This document shows, in pieces, positions 23,705-31,784 of a DNA stretch of 64,000 bases; within the stretch, counting starts at the first letter, position 1, and every line of letters starts with the position of its first letter. The stretch covers positions 142,856 through 206,855 of the forward strand of contig NZ_JPRF03000014.1 in the NCBI RefSeq assembly GCF_001188955.3, written 5' to 3'. The notes beneath the pieces are model-generated. The model had not been told where the DNA came from and did not search any database. It saw only the letters and a list, made by a program, of their open reading frames with translations. This stretch comes from Kitasatospora aureofaciens (GTDB lineage Bacteria; Actinomycetota; Actinomycetes; Streptomycetales; Streptomycetaceae). A program made the translations under genes and the position numbers.

Positions 23705-24418
23705 ATGAACTCGTCCGAGGCCGAGGTGCCCGAGCCCACCACCGCTGACCGGGTCCACAGCCTGCTCAGCGCGACCTCCTCACTCACCGTCCGCGCCCTC
23801 GGCGAGCACCATGACCTGGACACCCCGATCTCCGTCCACGGGTCCCGGCTGCGCCTGCGCGCCCCGCTGGACGCCCCGCTGACCGCGGCCGCGGCCGCCG
23901 CCGCCGACGGCCTGGCCGTCGTGCTCGACGTCACCGACGTCTCCCCCGTCGCCGTCCGCGACCGCATCCGCGCCCGGCTCACCCTGGCCGGCCGACTGCA
24001 CCTGGCCCACCTCGCCGACGACGGCCTGAGCGTCCACCTGCGGGTGGACGTCGCCCATGCCGTCCTCGCCACCCCGTACGGAACCGGCGCACTCACCGCC
24101 GCCGACCTCGCCCTCGCCACCCCGGACCCGCTGGCCCGCCACGAGGCCGCGCTGCTCACCCACCTGGCCGACGACCACGCCGACGCCCTCGAGCTGCTCA
24201 CCGGACTGCTCGACCCAGCCCTGCTCACCCACCACCCGGCCGTCCGCCCGCTCGCCCTGGACCGCCACGGCCTGGTACTGCGCCTGGACCACTCGCACGG
24301 GCACCGCGACGTCCGCCTGGTCTTCCCCGAACCCGCCTGCGACACCGAGGACTTCGGCCACCGGATGCACGAGCTGCTCACCGCCGCCCAGCACGGCCTG
24401 CCGGTCCACCGAAGCTGA
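23705..24418 (+). CDS. DUF2470-domain protein under iron control
   Basis: A 237-residue protein with a C-terminal DUF2470/HugZ-like domain (about 160-235: LLTHLADDHADALELLTGLL, then FPEPACDTEDFGHRMHELLT). This is the domain that accompanies PNPOx-like folds in haem-utilisation proteins. The N-terminal half (about 15-130) resembles the split-barrel part but lacks a recognisable FMN motif. An AGGAGG site and an exact iron box sit just upstream, so it should be induced under iron starvation. A role in haem or siderophore iron use is inference; no transporter is adjacent. Confidence 0.85.
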   Translation: MNSSEAEVPEPTTADRVHSLLSATSSLTVRALGEHHDLDTPISVHGSRLRLRAPLDAPLTAAAAAAADGLAVVLDVTDVSPVAVRDRIRARLTLAGRLHLAHLADDGLSVHLRVDVAHAVLATPYGTGALTAADLALATPDPLARHEAALLTHLADDHADALELLTGLLDPALLTHHPAVRPLALDRHGLVLRLDHSHGHRDVRLVFPEPACDTEDFGHRMHELLTAAQHGLPVHRS

Positions 24419-24572
24419 GGCCCGAGTCACGCTCCGCCGCGTCCTCCAGCACGATCCGCCCCATCCGCGCGTACAGCTCCGGCCGCCGGCGCCGAAGCAC
24501 CGGCGCAGTAGCGATCCATCCAGTAGAAGCGATTCTCACCGCAGGAAACAGCCGAGTTGACGCCATGCTCGA

Positions 24573-24607
24573 AACACCGAACACCGAACACCGAACACCG
24601 AACGCCG
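24573..24607. repeat. Five AACACCG heptanucleotide repeats
   Basis: Four perfect copies of AACACCG run from 24573 to 24600, followed by AACGCCG. The unit is not a multiple of three and lies in non-coding DNA. It is a microsatellite that could vary between strains. Confidence 0.9.
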
Positions 24608-24629
24608 CACGGGACCGGAAACGGCAATG

Positions 24630-24674
24630 GCCGGCCCGGCTCCGGGGGGAGGTGTCCCGTGGAGCCGGGCCGGC
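24630..24674 (-). terminator. Hairpin downstream of the M23 peptidase gene
   Basis: GCCGGCCCGGCTCC and GGAGCCGGGCCGGC form a perfect 14-base stem with a 17-base loop, about 127 bases past the peptidase stop and 212 bases past the DUF2470 stop. It may terminate either transcript. Confidence 0.55.
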
Positions 24675-24800
24675 TGTGGGCGTGTCCCGCGCCCAGGTCC
24701 ACTGCCGCGGCGATCATCCGGTCGAGCGGTCACCCGACATGACCATCCCGGAGGATCGATTCGCCCCCGCGGCAGCGGTGGTTCCTGAAACCCGGTCGGG

Positions 24801-25370
24801 TCAGAGCGCGACGCCGTGCGCCCGCAGGTAGGTGACCGGGTTGATGTCCGAGCCGTAGTTCGGACCGGTGCGGATCTCGAAGTGCAGGTGCGGGCCGGTC
24901 ACGTTGCCGGTGGCGCCGGAGCGGCCGAGCTGCTGACCGGCGGTGACGCTCTGGCCGACCTTCACACCGATCAAGGACAGGTGCGCGTACTGCGCGTACT
25001 TGCCGTCCGCGAGCTTGATCTCGACCTGGTTGCCGTAGGCACCGCCGTTGCCGGCCTGCACGACGACGCCGTTGGCGACCGCGCGCACCGGGGTGCCGGT
25101 GGAGCAGACGAAGTCCTGGCCGGTGTGGTGGCCGGAGGCCCACATCGAACCGGCCACGCCGTAGGCCTCGCCCAGCACCGGCTTGGCCAGCGGAGCGACG
25201 TAGCCGGCGGTGGCGACCCGAACGGCCGGAGCGGCGGCGGCCTGCCCACTCATCGTGGTCACCAGCGGCAGGACGAAGGAGGCACCGGCGACGGCGGTGG
25301 CGATGCCGACGCGGGCGGCACGGGGCAGGGCGAAACGGGGCAGGACGAAACGACGAGCCTGTGCAGGCAT
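24801..25370 (-). CDS. Secreted M23-family (LytM) peptidoglycan endopeptidase
   Basis: A 189-residue exported cell-wall hydrolase. The signal peptide (RVGIATAVAGASFVLPLVTT then MSGQAAAAP) ends near residue 45. The LytM/M23 zinc-peptidase domain fills the rest: GHHTGQDFVCSTGTPVRA with the first His/Asp ligands, YAQYAHLSLI with the middle His, and GPHLHFEIRTGP with the HLH motif. It should cleave peptide cross-links in the wall. The ATG at 25370 is chosen because the frame upstream is a riboswitch. c-di-AMP control through that RNA couples wall remodelling to growth or germination signals. Confidence 0.94.
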   Translation of the reverse strand: MPAQARRFVLPRFALPRAARVGIATAVAGASFVLPLVTTMSGQAAAAPAVRVATAGYVAPLAKPVLGEAYGVAGSMWASGHHTGQDFVCSTGTPVRAVANGVVVQAGNGGAYGNQVEIKLADGKYAQYAHLSLIGVKVGQSVTAGQQLGRSGATGNVTGPHLHFEIRTGPNYGSDINPVTYLRAHGVAL

Positions 25371-25383
25371 GGGATTTTCCTCT

Positions 25384-25575
25384 CCGACGCCTGCGAGGTG
25401 AGCTGTCGGGTTCGGGCTGGAGTTGCCCGGCCGCATGTGCGGCTTCACCCCGAGCCGGTCCTGGACGTCCGCGCCGTGAAAAGCGCGAACTCCGATCCGG
25501 CGACTTACCTGTGGGTCCCCCGCTCCTGCCGTACAGAGCTCAGTTCGAACCACCGGGCAGCGGCAGGACTCGGCG
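25384..25575 (-). promoter_or_regulatory. c-di-AMP riboswitch (ydaO-yuaA class)
   Basis: Read on the minus strand, this leader has the hallmarks of the ydaO aptamer. A GTCCTGCCG/CGGCAGGAGC hairpin is followed by GGGGGACCCACAGGTAAG, a GGGGTGAAGCCGC stem with GCGGCCGGGCAA, and the conserved 3' block CCGAACCCGACAGCTCACC ending GCAGGCGTCGG. It ends 14 bases before the peptidase start codon. In streptomycetes this class commonly precedes genes for resuscitation-promoting factors and wall hydrolases and turns them off when c-di-AMP is high. Exact ends are approximate. Confidence 0.88.
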
Positions 25576-25824
25576 TTCCACCCGGCGGATCCGTCCGGAC
25601 TGGCCGGGCGGTCGCTGAACTAAAACTCATCCGTTCGGGTGAAGCAATGTCGATCTCTTGAACGGGCAACCCATCCGCTGAGCCCGGTGACCCCTCGCAT
25701 GGTCCGCTGCACCGTACGTGCACAATCCATTCACCGCGCGCCACTGATCCACGACGGTGCGCCGATCACCGCGCCCGTGCGCGACCGCCCCGTCACGCGG
25801 TGTCGCCGACCGACACACCGCCCG

Positions 25825-25838
25825 GTGACCCTTGTCAC
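25825..25838. promoter_or_regulatory. Putative Crp (cAMP receptor) binding site
   Basis: GTGACCCTTGTCAC fits the streptomycete Crp motif GTG-N6-GNCAC and is a perfect palindrome in its five-base arms. It lies 30 bases before the exporter GTG and about 250 bases upstream of the riboswitch. Which gene it would control is unclear. Confidence 0.45.
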
Positions 25839-25867
25839 GTCCGCCCCACCGGGCGCAGGATCGGGCC

Positions 25868-27406
25868 GTGGCCACCTCTGAAGCCGGCTCCCTGCGCCTG
25901 GGCACCGCACAGGGACGCTGGGTACTGCTCGCGACGGTGCTCGGTTCCAGCATGGCGATGCTCGACGGCACCGTGGTGAACGTCGCCCTGCCCCGGATCG
26001 GCACCGACCTCGGCGCCTCCCTCGCCTCCCTGCAATGGACCCTGAACGCCTATCTGCTCACCCTGGCGGGCCTGATCCTGCTCGGCGGCGCGCTCGGCGA
26101 CCGCTACGGGCGGCGCAGGGTCTTCCTGATCGGGGTGATCTGGTTCGCCGCCGCCTCCGCGGCCTGCGCCGCCGCCCCGACCATCCACGTGCTGATCGCC
26201 GCCCGCGCCGTCCAGGGCATCGGCGGAGCCCTGCTCACCCCTGGCTCGCTCGCCATGCTCCAGGCCGTCTTCCACCCTGACGACCGATCGGCCGCGGTGG
26301 GCCTGTGGTCCGGCCTTGGCGGGGTGTCGGCGGCCATCGGCCCCTTCCTCGGCGGCTGGCTGGTGGACGGGCCCGGCTGGCGCTGGATCTTCCTGCTGAA
26401 CCTGCCGCTGGCGGCCGCGGTGATCGCCGTCACCTCCCGGTACGTCCCGGAGAGCCGGGACGAGACCGCGACCGGCCGCTTCGACGTGCCCGGCGCACTG
26501 CTCGCCGCGCTCGCCCTCGGCGCGATCACCTACGCGCTCACCGCCGCCGGGGAGGGGCTGTCCCCCGGCGTCTGGGTCAGCGGCGCGCTCGGCCTGCTGC
26601 TGGCCGCCGCGTTCGTGGCCGTCGAACGACGGGCCCCCGATCCGATGCTGCCGCTCGGGCTGTTCTCCTCCCGGCTGTTCACCGCGGTGAACCTGGTCAC
26701 CCTGTGCGTCTACGCGGCGTTCAGCGGGGTCTTCTTCCTGCTGGTGGTGCAGCTGCAGATCGTCTCCGGCTTCTCGCCACTGGTCTCCGGTTTCGCCCTG
26801 GTGCCGATCACGCTGCTGATGCTGACCCTGTCCGCGCGCGCCGGGCGACTCGGCAAGCGGATCGGCCCGCGCGTCCCGCTCACCGTCGGCCCGCTGCTGT
26901 GCGCAGCCGGGGTGTTGCTGATGCTGCGCATCGGCCCCGGCTCCTCCTACTGGGCGGACGTGCTGCCCGCGGTCGCGGTGATGGGTTCCGGGATGACCCT
27001 GCTGGTCGCGCCGCTGACCGCCACCGTGCTGGCCGCCGTCGAGGTGCGGCACGCGGGCATCGCCAGCGGCGTCAACAACGCCGCCGCGCGGGCGGCCGGC
27101 CTGCTCGCGGTGGCAGCCCTCCCGGCAATGGCCGGGCTGAGCGGCGACGCCTACCGCGTGCCCTCCTCGGTGGACTCCGCCTTCCACACCGCGATGCTGA
27201 TCTGCGCGGGCCTGCTGGCCGGCGGTGGACTGATCGCCTCCGTCACCGTCCGGGGCAACGTGCTCGCGCCCGAGGAGCAGCCGGTGGCCGAGCCGAACTG
27301 CGACTGGCCGTGCTCCACCACCACCCCGCCCTTCGACCCCGGACACGCCCGGACGCCAGAGGGCCCCGCCACCGGAACGGCGGCAGGGCCCTCGTCGGAG
27401 AACTGA
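25868..27406 (+). CDS. DHA2-type MFS drug exporter (14 TM)
   Basis: A 512-residue proton-driven multidrug exporter of the DHA2/EmrB branch. Seen: motif C-like SSMAMLDGTVVNVALP in TM1, motif A GGALGDRYGRRRVFLIG after TM2, and about 14 hydrophobic segments. The C-terminal 45 residues are hydrophilic and contain two Cys (CDWPC). The GTG at 25868 is preferred over 25832 because the longer N terminus has no family counterpart. No regulator gene is adjacent. The transcript ends in a hairpin encoded within the last codons. Substrate unknown. Confidence 0.93.
   Translation: MATSEAGSLRLGTAQGRWVLLATVLGSSMAMLDGTVVNVALPRIGTDLGASLASLQWTLNAYLLTLAGLILLGGALGDRYGRRRVFLIGVIWFAAASAACAAAPTIHVLIAARAVQGIGGALLTPGSLAMLQAVFHPDDRSAAVGLWSGLGGVSAAIGPFLGGWLVDGPGWRWIFLLNLPLAAAVIAVTSRYVPESRDETATGRFDVPGALLAALALGAITYALTAAGEGLSPGVWVSGALGLLLAAAFVAVERRAPDPMLPLGLFSSRLFTAVNLVTLCVYAAFSGVFFLLVVQLQIVSGFSPLVSGFALVPITLLMLTLSARAGRLGKRIGPRVPLTVGPLLCAAGVLLMLRIGPGSSYWADVLPAVAVMGSGMTLLVAPLTATVLAAVEVRHAGIASGVNNAAARAAGLLAVAALPAMAGLSGDAYRVPSSVDSAFHTAMLICAGLLAGGGLIASVTVRGNVLAPEEQPVAEPNCDWPCSTTTPPFDPGHARTPEGPATGTAAGPSSEN
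27359..27393. terminator. Hairpin within the exporter's last codons
   Basis: GAGGGCCC and GGGCCCTC are perfect arms, extended inside by CGCC/GGCG. The stem lies inside the coding sequence 14 bases before the stop and between convergent genes, so it can terminate the exporter and, from the other side, purB. Confidence 0.7.
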
Positions 27407-27434
27407 GGCTCCGTCAGCTGAGGCTGATGTTCCG

Positions 27435-28865
27435 TCAGAGGATGTCGGCGGGCGCGTACTTGGCCGCATCGGGGTAGGCCGCCGCGACGGCCTCCACCTG
27501 GCGGACGACCTCGGCGACCTGCGCCCCGGCCGCGCCGGTGAAGGACAGCTTGTCGGCCAGCAGCGCGTCCAACGCGGCCCGGTCCAGCGGGATGCGCTCG
27601 TCGGCGGCGAGGCGGTCCAGCAGCTCGTTCTCCCGGGCGCCCGCGCGCATCGCCAGCGCGGAGGCGACGGCGTGCTCCTTGATGACCTCGTGGCCGGCCT
27701 CCCGGCCGACGCCCGCGCGCACCGCACCCATCAGCACCTTGGTGGTGGCCAGGAACGGCAGGTAGCGGTCCAGCTCGGCCTCGACCACGGCCGGGAAGGC
27801 GCCGAACTCGTCCAGGACGGTCAGGAAGGTCTCCAGCAGGCCGTCGAAGGCGAAGAAGGCGTCCGGCAGCGCGACCCGGCGCACCACCGAGCAGGAGACG
27901 TCGCCCTCGTTCCACTGGTCGCCGGCCAGCTCGCCGGTCATCGAGGCGTAACCGCGCAGGATGACGGCCAGGCCGTTGACGCGCTCGCAGGAGCGGGTGT
28001 TCATCTTGTGCGGCATCGCGGAGGAGCCGACCTGGCCCTCCTTGAAGCCCTCCGTCACCAGCTCGTGGCCGGCCATCAGACGGATGGTCTTGGCCAGGCT
28101 GGACGGCGCGGCGGCCAGCTGGACGAGAGCGGTGAGCACCTCGAAGTCCAGCGAGCGGGGGTAGACCTGGCCGACGCTGGTCAGCACGTTCTCGAAGCCG
28201 AGGTGCGCGGCGACCCGGCGCTCCAGCTCCGCCAGCTTGTCGGTGTCGCCGCCGAGCAGGTCCAGCATGTCCTGAGCGGTGCCGACCGGGCCCTTGATCC
28301 CGCGCAGCGGGTAGCGGGCGATCAGCTCCTCCAGGCGGCGGAAGGCGACCAGCAGCTCGTCGGTGATCGACGCGAAGCGCTTGCCCAGCGTGGTGGCCTG
28401 CGCGGCCACGTTGTGCGAGCGGCCGGCCATGACCAGCTCTGAGTGCTGGGCGGCCAGGTCGGCCAGGCGCACCAGGACGGCGACCGTACGGTCCCGGACG
28501 TGCTCCAGGGACTGGCGGATCTGCAGCTGCTCGACGTTCTCGGTCAGATCCCGGGAGGTCATGCCCTTGTGGATCTGCTCGTGGCCGGCGAGTTCGCTGA
28601 ACTCCTCGATCCGGGCCTTCACGTCGTGGCGGGTGATCCGCTCACGGGCGGCGATCGAGCCGAGGTCGACCTGGTCGATCACCCGCTCGTAGTCTGCGAC
28701 GGCGTTCGCGGGCACCTCGACACCGAGGTCCTGCTGGGCCTTCAGGACGGCGAGCCACAGGTGGCGCTCGAGGACCACCTTGTGCTCGGGGGACCACAGC
28801 TGGGCCAGGGTCGCCGAGGCGTACCGGGAGGCCAGGACATTGGGGATCTGGGGCTTCGCGCTCAC
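27435..28865 (-). CDS. purB: Adenylosuccinate lyase
   Basis: A 476-residue fumarase/aspartase-superfamily enzyme catalysing two purine steps: SAICAR to AICAR and adenylosuccinate to AMP, each with release of fumarate. Signature loop GSSAMPHKMNTRSCERV (about 293-309) holds the catalytic Ser. Other family blocks are the GMTSRDLTENVEQLQ region with the conserved TS pair, and VMAGRSHNVAAQATTLGKR with the catalytic His. The ADSL C-terminal domain follows. The GTG at 28865 is the natural start (VSAKPQIPNVLASRYAS). It is monocistronic and divergent from helR. Confidence 0.96.
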   Translation of the reverse strand: MSAKPQIPNVLASRYASATLAQLWSPEHKVVLERHLWLAVLKAQQDLGVEVPANAVADYERVIDQVDLGSIAARERITRHDVKARIEEFSELAGHEQIHKGMTSRDLTENVEQLQIRQSLEHVRDRTVAVLVRLADLAAQHSELVMAGRSHNVAAQATTLGKRFASITDELLVAFRRLEELIARYPLRGIKGPVGTAQDMLDLLGGDTDKLAELERRVAAHLGFENVLTSVGQVYPRSLDFEVLTALVQLAAAPSSLAKTIRLMAGHELVTEGFKEGQVGSSAMPHKMNTRSCERVNGLAVILRGYASMTGELAGDQWNEGDVSCSVVRRVALPDAFFAFDGLLETFLTVLDEFGAFPAVVEAELDRYLPFLATTKVLMGAVRAGVGREAGHEVIKEHAVASALAMRAGARENELLDRLAADERIPLDRAALDALLADKLSFTGAAGAQVAEVVRQVEAVAAAYPDAAKYAPADIL

Positions 28866-28983
28866 GCTTCGCAAGCCTAACAGCCGAGGTCACGCCGAAC
28901 GCAGGCGGATGGGGTACGCTGAGTCGGTTCAACACCTATCGGAACGCACTCTATAAACTCCTCACCGCAAGGATACCACACCG

Positions 28984-31203
28984 ATGTACGGAACTCCAGC
29001 GGAACCCACGGAGCCCAAGGAACCCGCCGACCCCGCGGAATCTGCGGAACCCACCGAACCGGCACTCGCCGAAGCGATGCGCATCGAACAGGCCCACCTC
29101 GACCTGCTCTACCGCCACCTGGACACCGCCCGGGAACGCGCCCACCGCACCAGCGCCGGCGCCCACCACGGCGCGGCCGCCGGCGGCACCCACCAGGCCC
29201 GGCTGGAACGCGAGGTCCGTGCCCGCGAGGCCGCCCGCCACGCCGCCCGCCTCGACGCGGTGGAACGCGGCCTCTGCTTCGGCCGCCTGGACGAGCGCGA
29301 CGGCACCGTCCACCACATCGGCCGCACCGGCCTGACCGACGAGGCGTACGAACCGCTGCTGCTCGACTGGCGCGCCCCCGCCGCCCGCCCGTTCTACACC
29401 GCGACCCCCGCCCACCCGGGCACCGTGGTGCGCCGCCGCCACCTGCACACCGAGGGCCGCACCGTCACCGGTCTGGACGACGAGGCGCTCGACCTCGCCG
29501 GGCTGGACGAGTCCGGCCGCCGCGCCCTGGTCGGCGAGGCCGCACTGCTCGCCGCACTCGCCCGCGAGCGCACCGGCCGGATGGCTACCGCCGTCGCCAC
29601 CATCCAGGCCGAGCAGGACCGGGTGATCCGCTCCCCGCTGCCCGGCGCGCTGGTCGTCCAGGGAGGGCCCGGGACGGGCAAGACCCTCGCCGCCCTGCAC
29701 CGCGCCGCCTACCTGCTGTTCACCCACCGCGCCGCGCTGGAGCGCCGCGGCGTGCTGGTCATCGGCCCCACCACGGGCTTCCTGCGCTACATCGAGGAGG
29801 TGCTGCCCGCGCTCGGCGAGACCGAGGTGGTGCTGCGCACCGTCGGCGAACTCTTCCCCGACGTCACCACGGCCCGCACCGACGCCCCTGCCACGGCCGT
29901 CGCCAAGGGCGGCCCGTGGATGACCGAGGTGCTCCGGCGCGCCGTCGCCGCCCACCAGTCGGCGCCCGCCGAGGGCATCGACCTGGGCGACGGGCTGCGC
30001 GTCTCCGCCCGCGCGTGCGCCCAGGCCCGGGACGCCGCCCGCGGCCTGCGGGCGCCGCACAACCGGGCCCGCACCCACTACCTGCGCACCCTGCTGGACG
30101 CCCTGGCCATCGCCCAGGCGCTCTCCCTCGGCCGTCCGTACGACGAGGAGGAGGCGCACTACGCCCCGCGCGAGCTGTGGGCCCGGGAGGACGTCCGCGC
30201 CGCGCTCGACCCACTCTGGCCCGCTCTCACCCCGCGGCAGCTCGTCGAACGGCTCCTCACCGACGGGGAGTTGCTCGCCGAGGTCGCCCCCGAGCACGCG
30301 GCCGCCCTGCTCCGCCCGCCCGGCTCGCCCTGGACGGTCGAGGACGTCCCGCTGCTGGACGAGGCCGCCGAACTCCTCGGCGACCTCCACCCGACGGACC
30401 GGACCGGGTCCGCGACCGGGTTCGCGACCGAGACCTCGACCGAGGCCGGGGCCGCAACCGAGGACGAGGAAGAACTCGCCTTCGCCCAGGGTGTGTTGAC
30501 CATCACCGGCCAGACCGACGACGCCCTGCTCGACGCCGCCGCACTGGCCGGGCGGTTCCGCGAGGACAGCCCGTACCGCTCCACCGCCGAACGCGCCGGC
30601 GCCGACCGGACCTGGGCGTACGGCCACGTCGTGGTGGACGAGGCGCAGGAACTCTCCGCGATGGCCTGGCGCACCGTCCTGCGCCGCATCCCGACCAACT
30701 CGCTCACCGTCGTGGGCGATCTCGCCCAGACCGGATCGCCCGCCGGCGCCCGCAGTTGGGCCCAGATGCTCGACCCGCACCTGCCCGGACGCTGGCGCGA
30801 GGAGCGGCTCACCGTGAACTACCGTACGCCGGAGCCGATCATGGCCCTCGCCGCCGCCGTGCTGCGCACCGCCGCCCCCGGGCAGCAGCCGCCCGAGTCC
30901 GCCCGCCCGGGCACCGACCGGCCGCGCGCCGTCCCCGTCCCGGACGGCGATTTCGCCGCCGCACTGGCCGAACTTCCCGCGCCTGTCGGCACCTTGGGCG
31001 TCATCGCGCCGGACGGAAAGGCACCGGCCCTGGGCGCGCTGACGGTCACGGCGGCCAAGGGCCTGGAGTTCGACAACGTCGTGGTGGTCGAGCCGGCCGC
31101 GCTGGCCCCGCGGGACCTGTACGTCGCACTCACCCGCGCGACCCGCACGCTCACCCTGCTGCACCACCGGCCGTTGCCACCGGAACTCGCCGGAGCGCTC
31201 TGA
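28984..31203 (+). CDS. helR: HelR/HelD-type RNA polymerase-recycling ATPase (UvrD-like)
   Basis: A 739-residue superfamily 1 helicase-like ATPase. The Walker A VVQGGPGTGKT is at about 224-234, DEAQ box VVVDEAQELS at about 549, GDLAQTGSPAGARSW after it, and the C-terminal TAAKGLEFDNVVVV and LYVALTRATRT motifs. The N-terminal coiled-coil segment (about 28-95) and the DWRAPAARPFY block (128-138) are those of HelD/HelR, not of UvrD. HelR proteins remove stalled or rifamycin-bound RNA polymerase from DNA and give rifamycin tolerance in actinobacteria. The first 28 residues are EP-rich repeats. It is monocistronic, divergent from purB; I see no canonical rifamycin-associated element upstream. Confidence 0.9.
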   Translation: MYGTPAEPTEPKEPADPAESAEPTEPALAEAMRIEQAHLDLLYRHLDTARERAHRTSAGAHHGAAAGGTHQARLEREVRAREAARHAARLDAVERGLCFGRLDERDGTVHHIGRTGLTDEAYEPLLLDWRAPAARPFYTATPAHPGTVVRRRHLHTEGRTVTGLDDEALDLAGLDESGRRALVGEAALLAALARERTGRMATAVATIQAEQDRVIRSPLPGALVVQGGPGTGKTLAALHRAAYLLFTHRAALERRGVLVIGPTTGFLRYIEEVLPALGETEVVLRTVGELFPDVTTARTDAPATAVAKGGPWMTEVLRRAVAAHQSAPAEGIDLGDGLRVSARACAQARDAARGLRAPHNRARTHYLRTLLDALAIAQALSLGRPYDEEEAHYAPRELWAREDVRAALDPLWPALTPRQLVERLLTDGELLAEVAPEHAAALLRPPGSPWTVEDVPLLDEAAELLGDLHPTDRTGSATGFATETSTEAGAATEDEEELAFAQGVLTITGQTDDALLDAAALAGRFREDSPYRSTAERAGADRTWAYGHVVVDEAQELSAMAWRTVLRRIPTNSLTVVGDLAQTGSPAGARSWAQMLDPHLPGRWREERLTVNYRTPEPIMALAAAVLRTAAPGQQPPESARPGTDRPRAVPVPDGDFAAALAELPAPVGTLGVIAPDGKAPALGALTVTAAKGLEFDNVVVVEPAALAPRDLYVALTRATRTLTLLHHRPLPPELAGAL

Positions 31204-31222
31204 ACCGCGGGCGGGCGGCCGG

Positions 31223-31681
31223 CTACTGCTGCGCGCCGCCCGTCCGGCCAGCCAGCACCGGCAGGACCTGCCCGCAGATCGAGTGCAACGCGACCCGCTG
31301 CTCGTCGGTCATCGCCTCGAAGGCCTGGTGGGTGCGGGCCATCTCGCTGCGGATGCGGCTCAGGATGTCCCGGCCCTCGGCCGTGATCACCACGATCTTC
31401 ACCCGGCGGTCACCGGCGGCCGCCTCCCGGTTGGCCAGGCCCAGCGACTCCAGCCGGTCCACGATCCCGGTCACGTTCGACGCGTCGCAGCCCAGCCGCC
31501 CGGCCAGCGCCCGCATCGGCACCGGCTCCTGCACCGCACCCAGCGCCTTGGCCTGCGAGGAGGACAGCCCGTGCCGGGCCGCGGCCGCCGCGAAGTCCTG
31601 GAAGTACGCGGCGCCGACGGCGGCCAACGCCTCCATCAGTTCGGCGTTGGTCGGTACGGTCGTCGTCGAGGTCGAACCCAT
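31223..31681 (-). CDS. MarR-family transcriptional regulator
   Basis: A 152-residue MarR regulator. The winged helix-turn-helix is at about 45-110 (LSSSQAKALGAVQEPVPMRA, then LAGRLGCDASNVTGIVDRLE and the wing REAAAGDRRVKIVVITAEGR), flanked by N- and C-terminal dimerisation helices. It has two Cys (GCDAS and SICGQV) but not in the OhrR N-terminal position, so redox sensing is not indicated. The gene is monocistronic. An imperfect 15-base palindrome lies 23 bases upstream of the ATG and is its probable autoregulatory site. Confidence 0.95.
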   Translation of the reverse strand: MGSTSTTTVPTNAELMEALAAVGAAYFQDFAAAAARHGLSSSQAKALGAVQEPVPMRALAGRLGCDASNVTGIVDRLESLGLANREAAAGDRRVKIVVITAEGRDILSRIRSEMARTHQAFEAMTDEQRVALHSICGQVLPVLAGRTGGAQQ

Positions 31682-31703
31682 GGGGCCAGCGTACGACCGA
31701 GTG

Positions 31704-31718
31704 CTTCAGTAACTCAAG
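31704..31718. promoter_or_regulatory. MarR-type palindromic operator
   Basis: CTTCAGTAACTCAAG is two-fold symmetric at 12 of 14 positions (pattern CTT-N-AGT-N-ACT-N-AAG). It lies 23 bases upstream of the MarR start in an AT-rich promoter patch. Size and spacing fit MarR family sites. Confidence 0.55.
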
Positions 31719-31784
31719 CTTTGACCACGGCAACCGTCCGCGAGCCAGCTCACACTCCGCCGGACGAGCAGTCCCGGAAAGTCC

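Larger units (their letters stand above)
24419..24800. other. Intergenic region between DUF2470 and M23 peptidase genes
   Basis: There are 382 bases between convergent genes. I find no gene. It contains five heptanucleotide repeats (24573-24607) and a long GC-rich hairpin (24630-24674). Confidence 0.6.
25371..25867. other. Regulatory region between M23 peptidase and DHA2 exporter
   Basis: There are 497 bases without a gene. The left 190 bases (25384-25575) are the c-di-AMP riboswitch. The peptidase promoter must lie near 25600-25680, an AT-rich patch on the minus strand. A perfect GTGAC-CCTT-GTCAC site (25825-25838) lies close to the exporter start. Confidence 0.7.

Noticed and set aside
24378..24733. 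Small open frames around the heptanucleotide repeat
   Set aside because: No typical third-position bias and repeat-derived peptides; treated as intergenic.
28866..28876. GCTTCGCAAGC at the purB start as a rifamycin-associated element for helR
   Set aside because: Only the inner part resembles the known element; the GGGG/CCCC flanks are missing and it lies at the opposite gene's start codon, more than 100 bases from helR.
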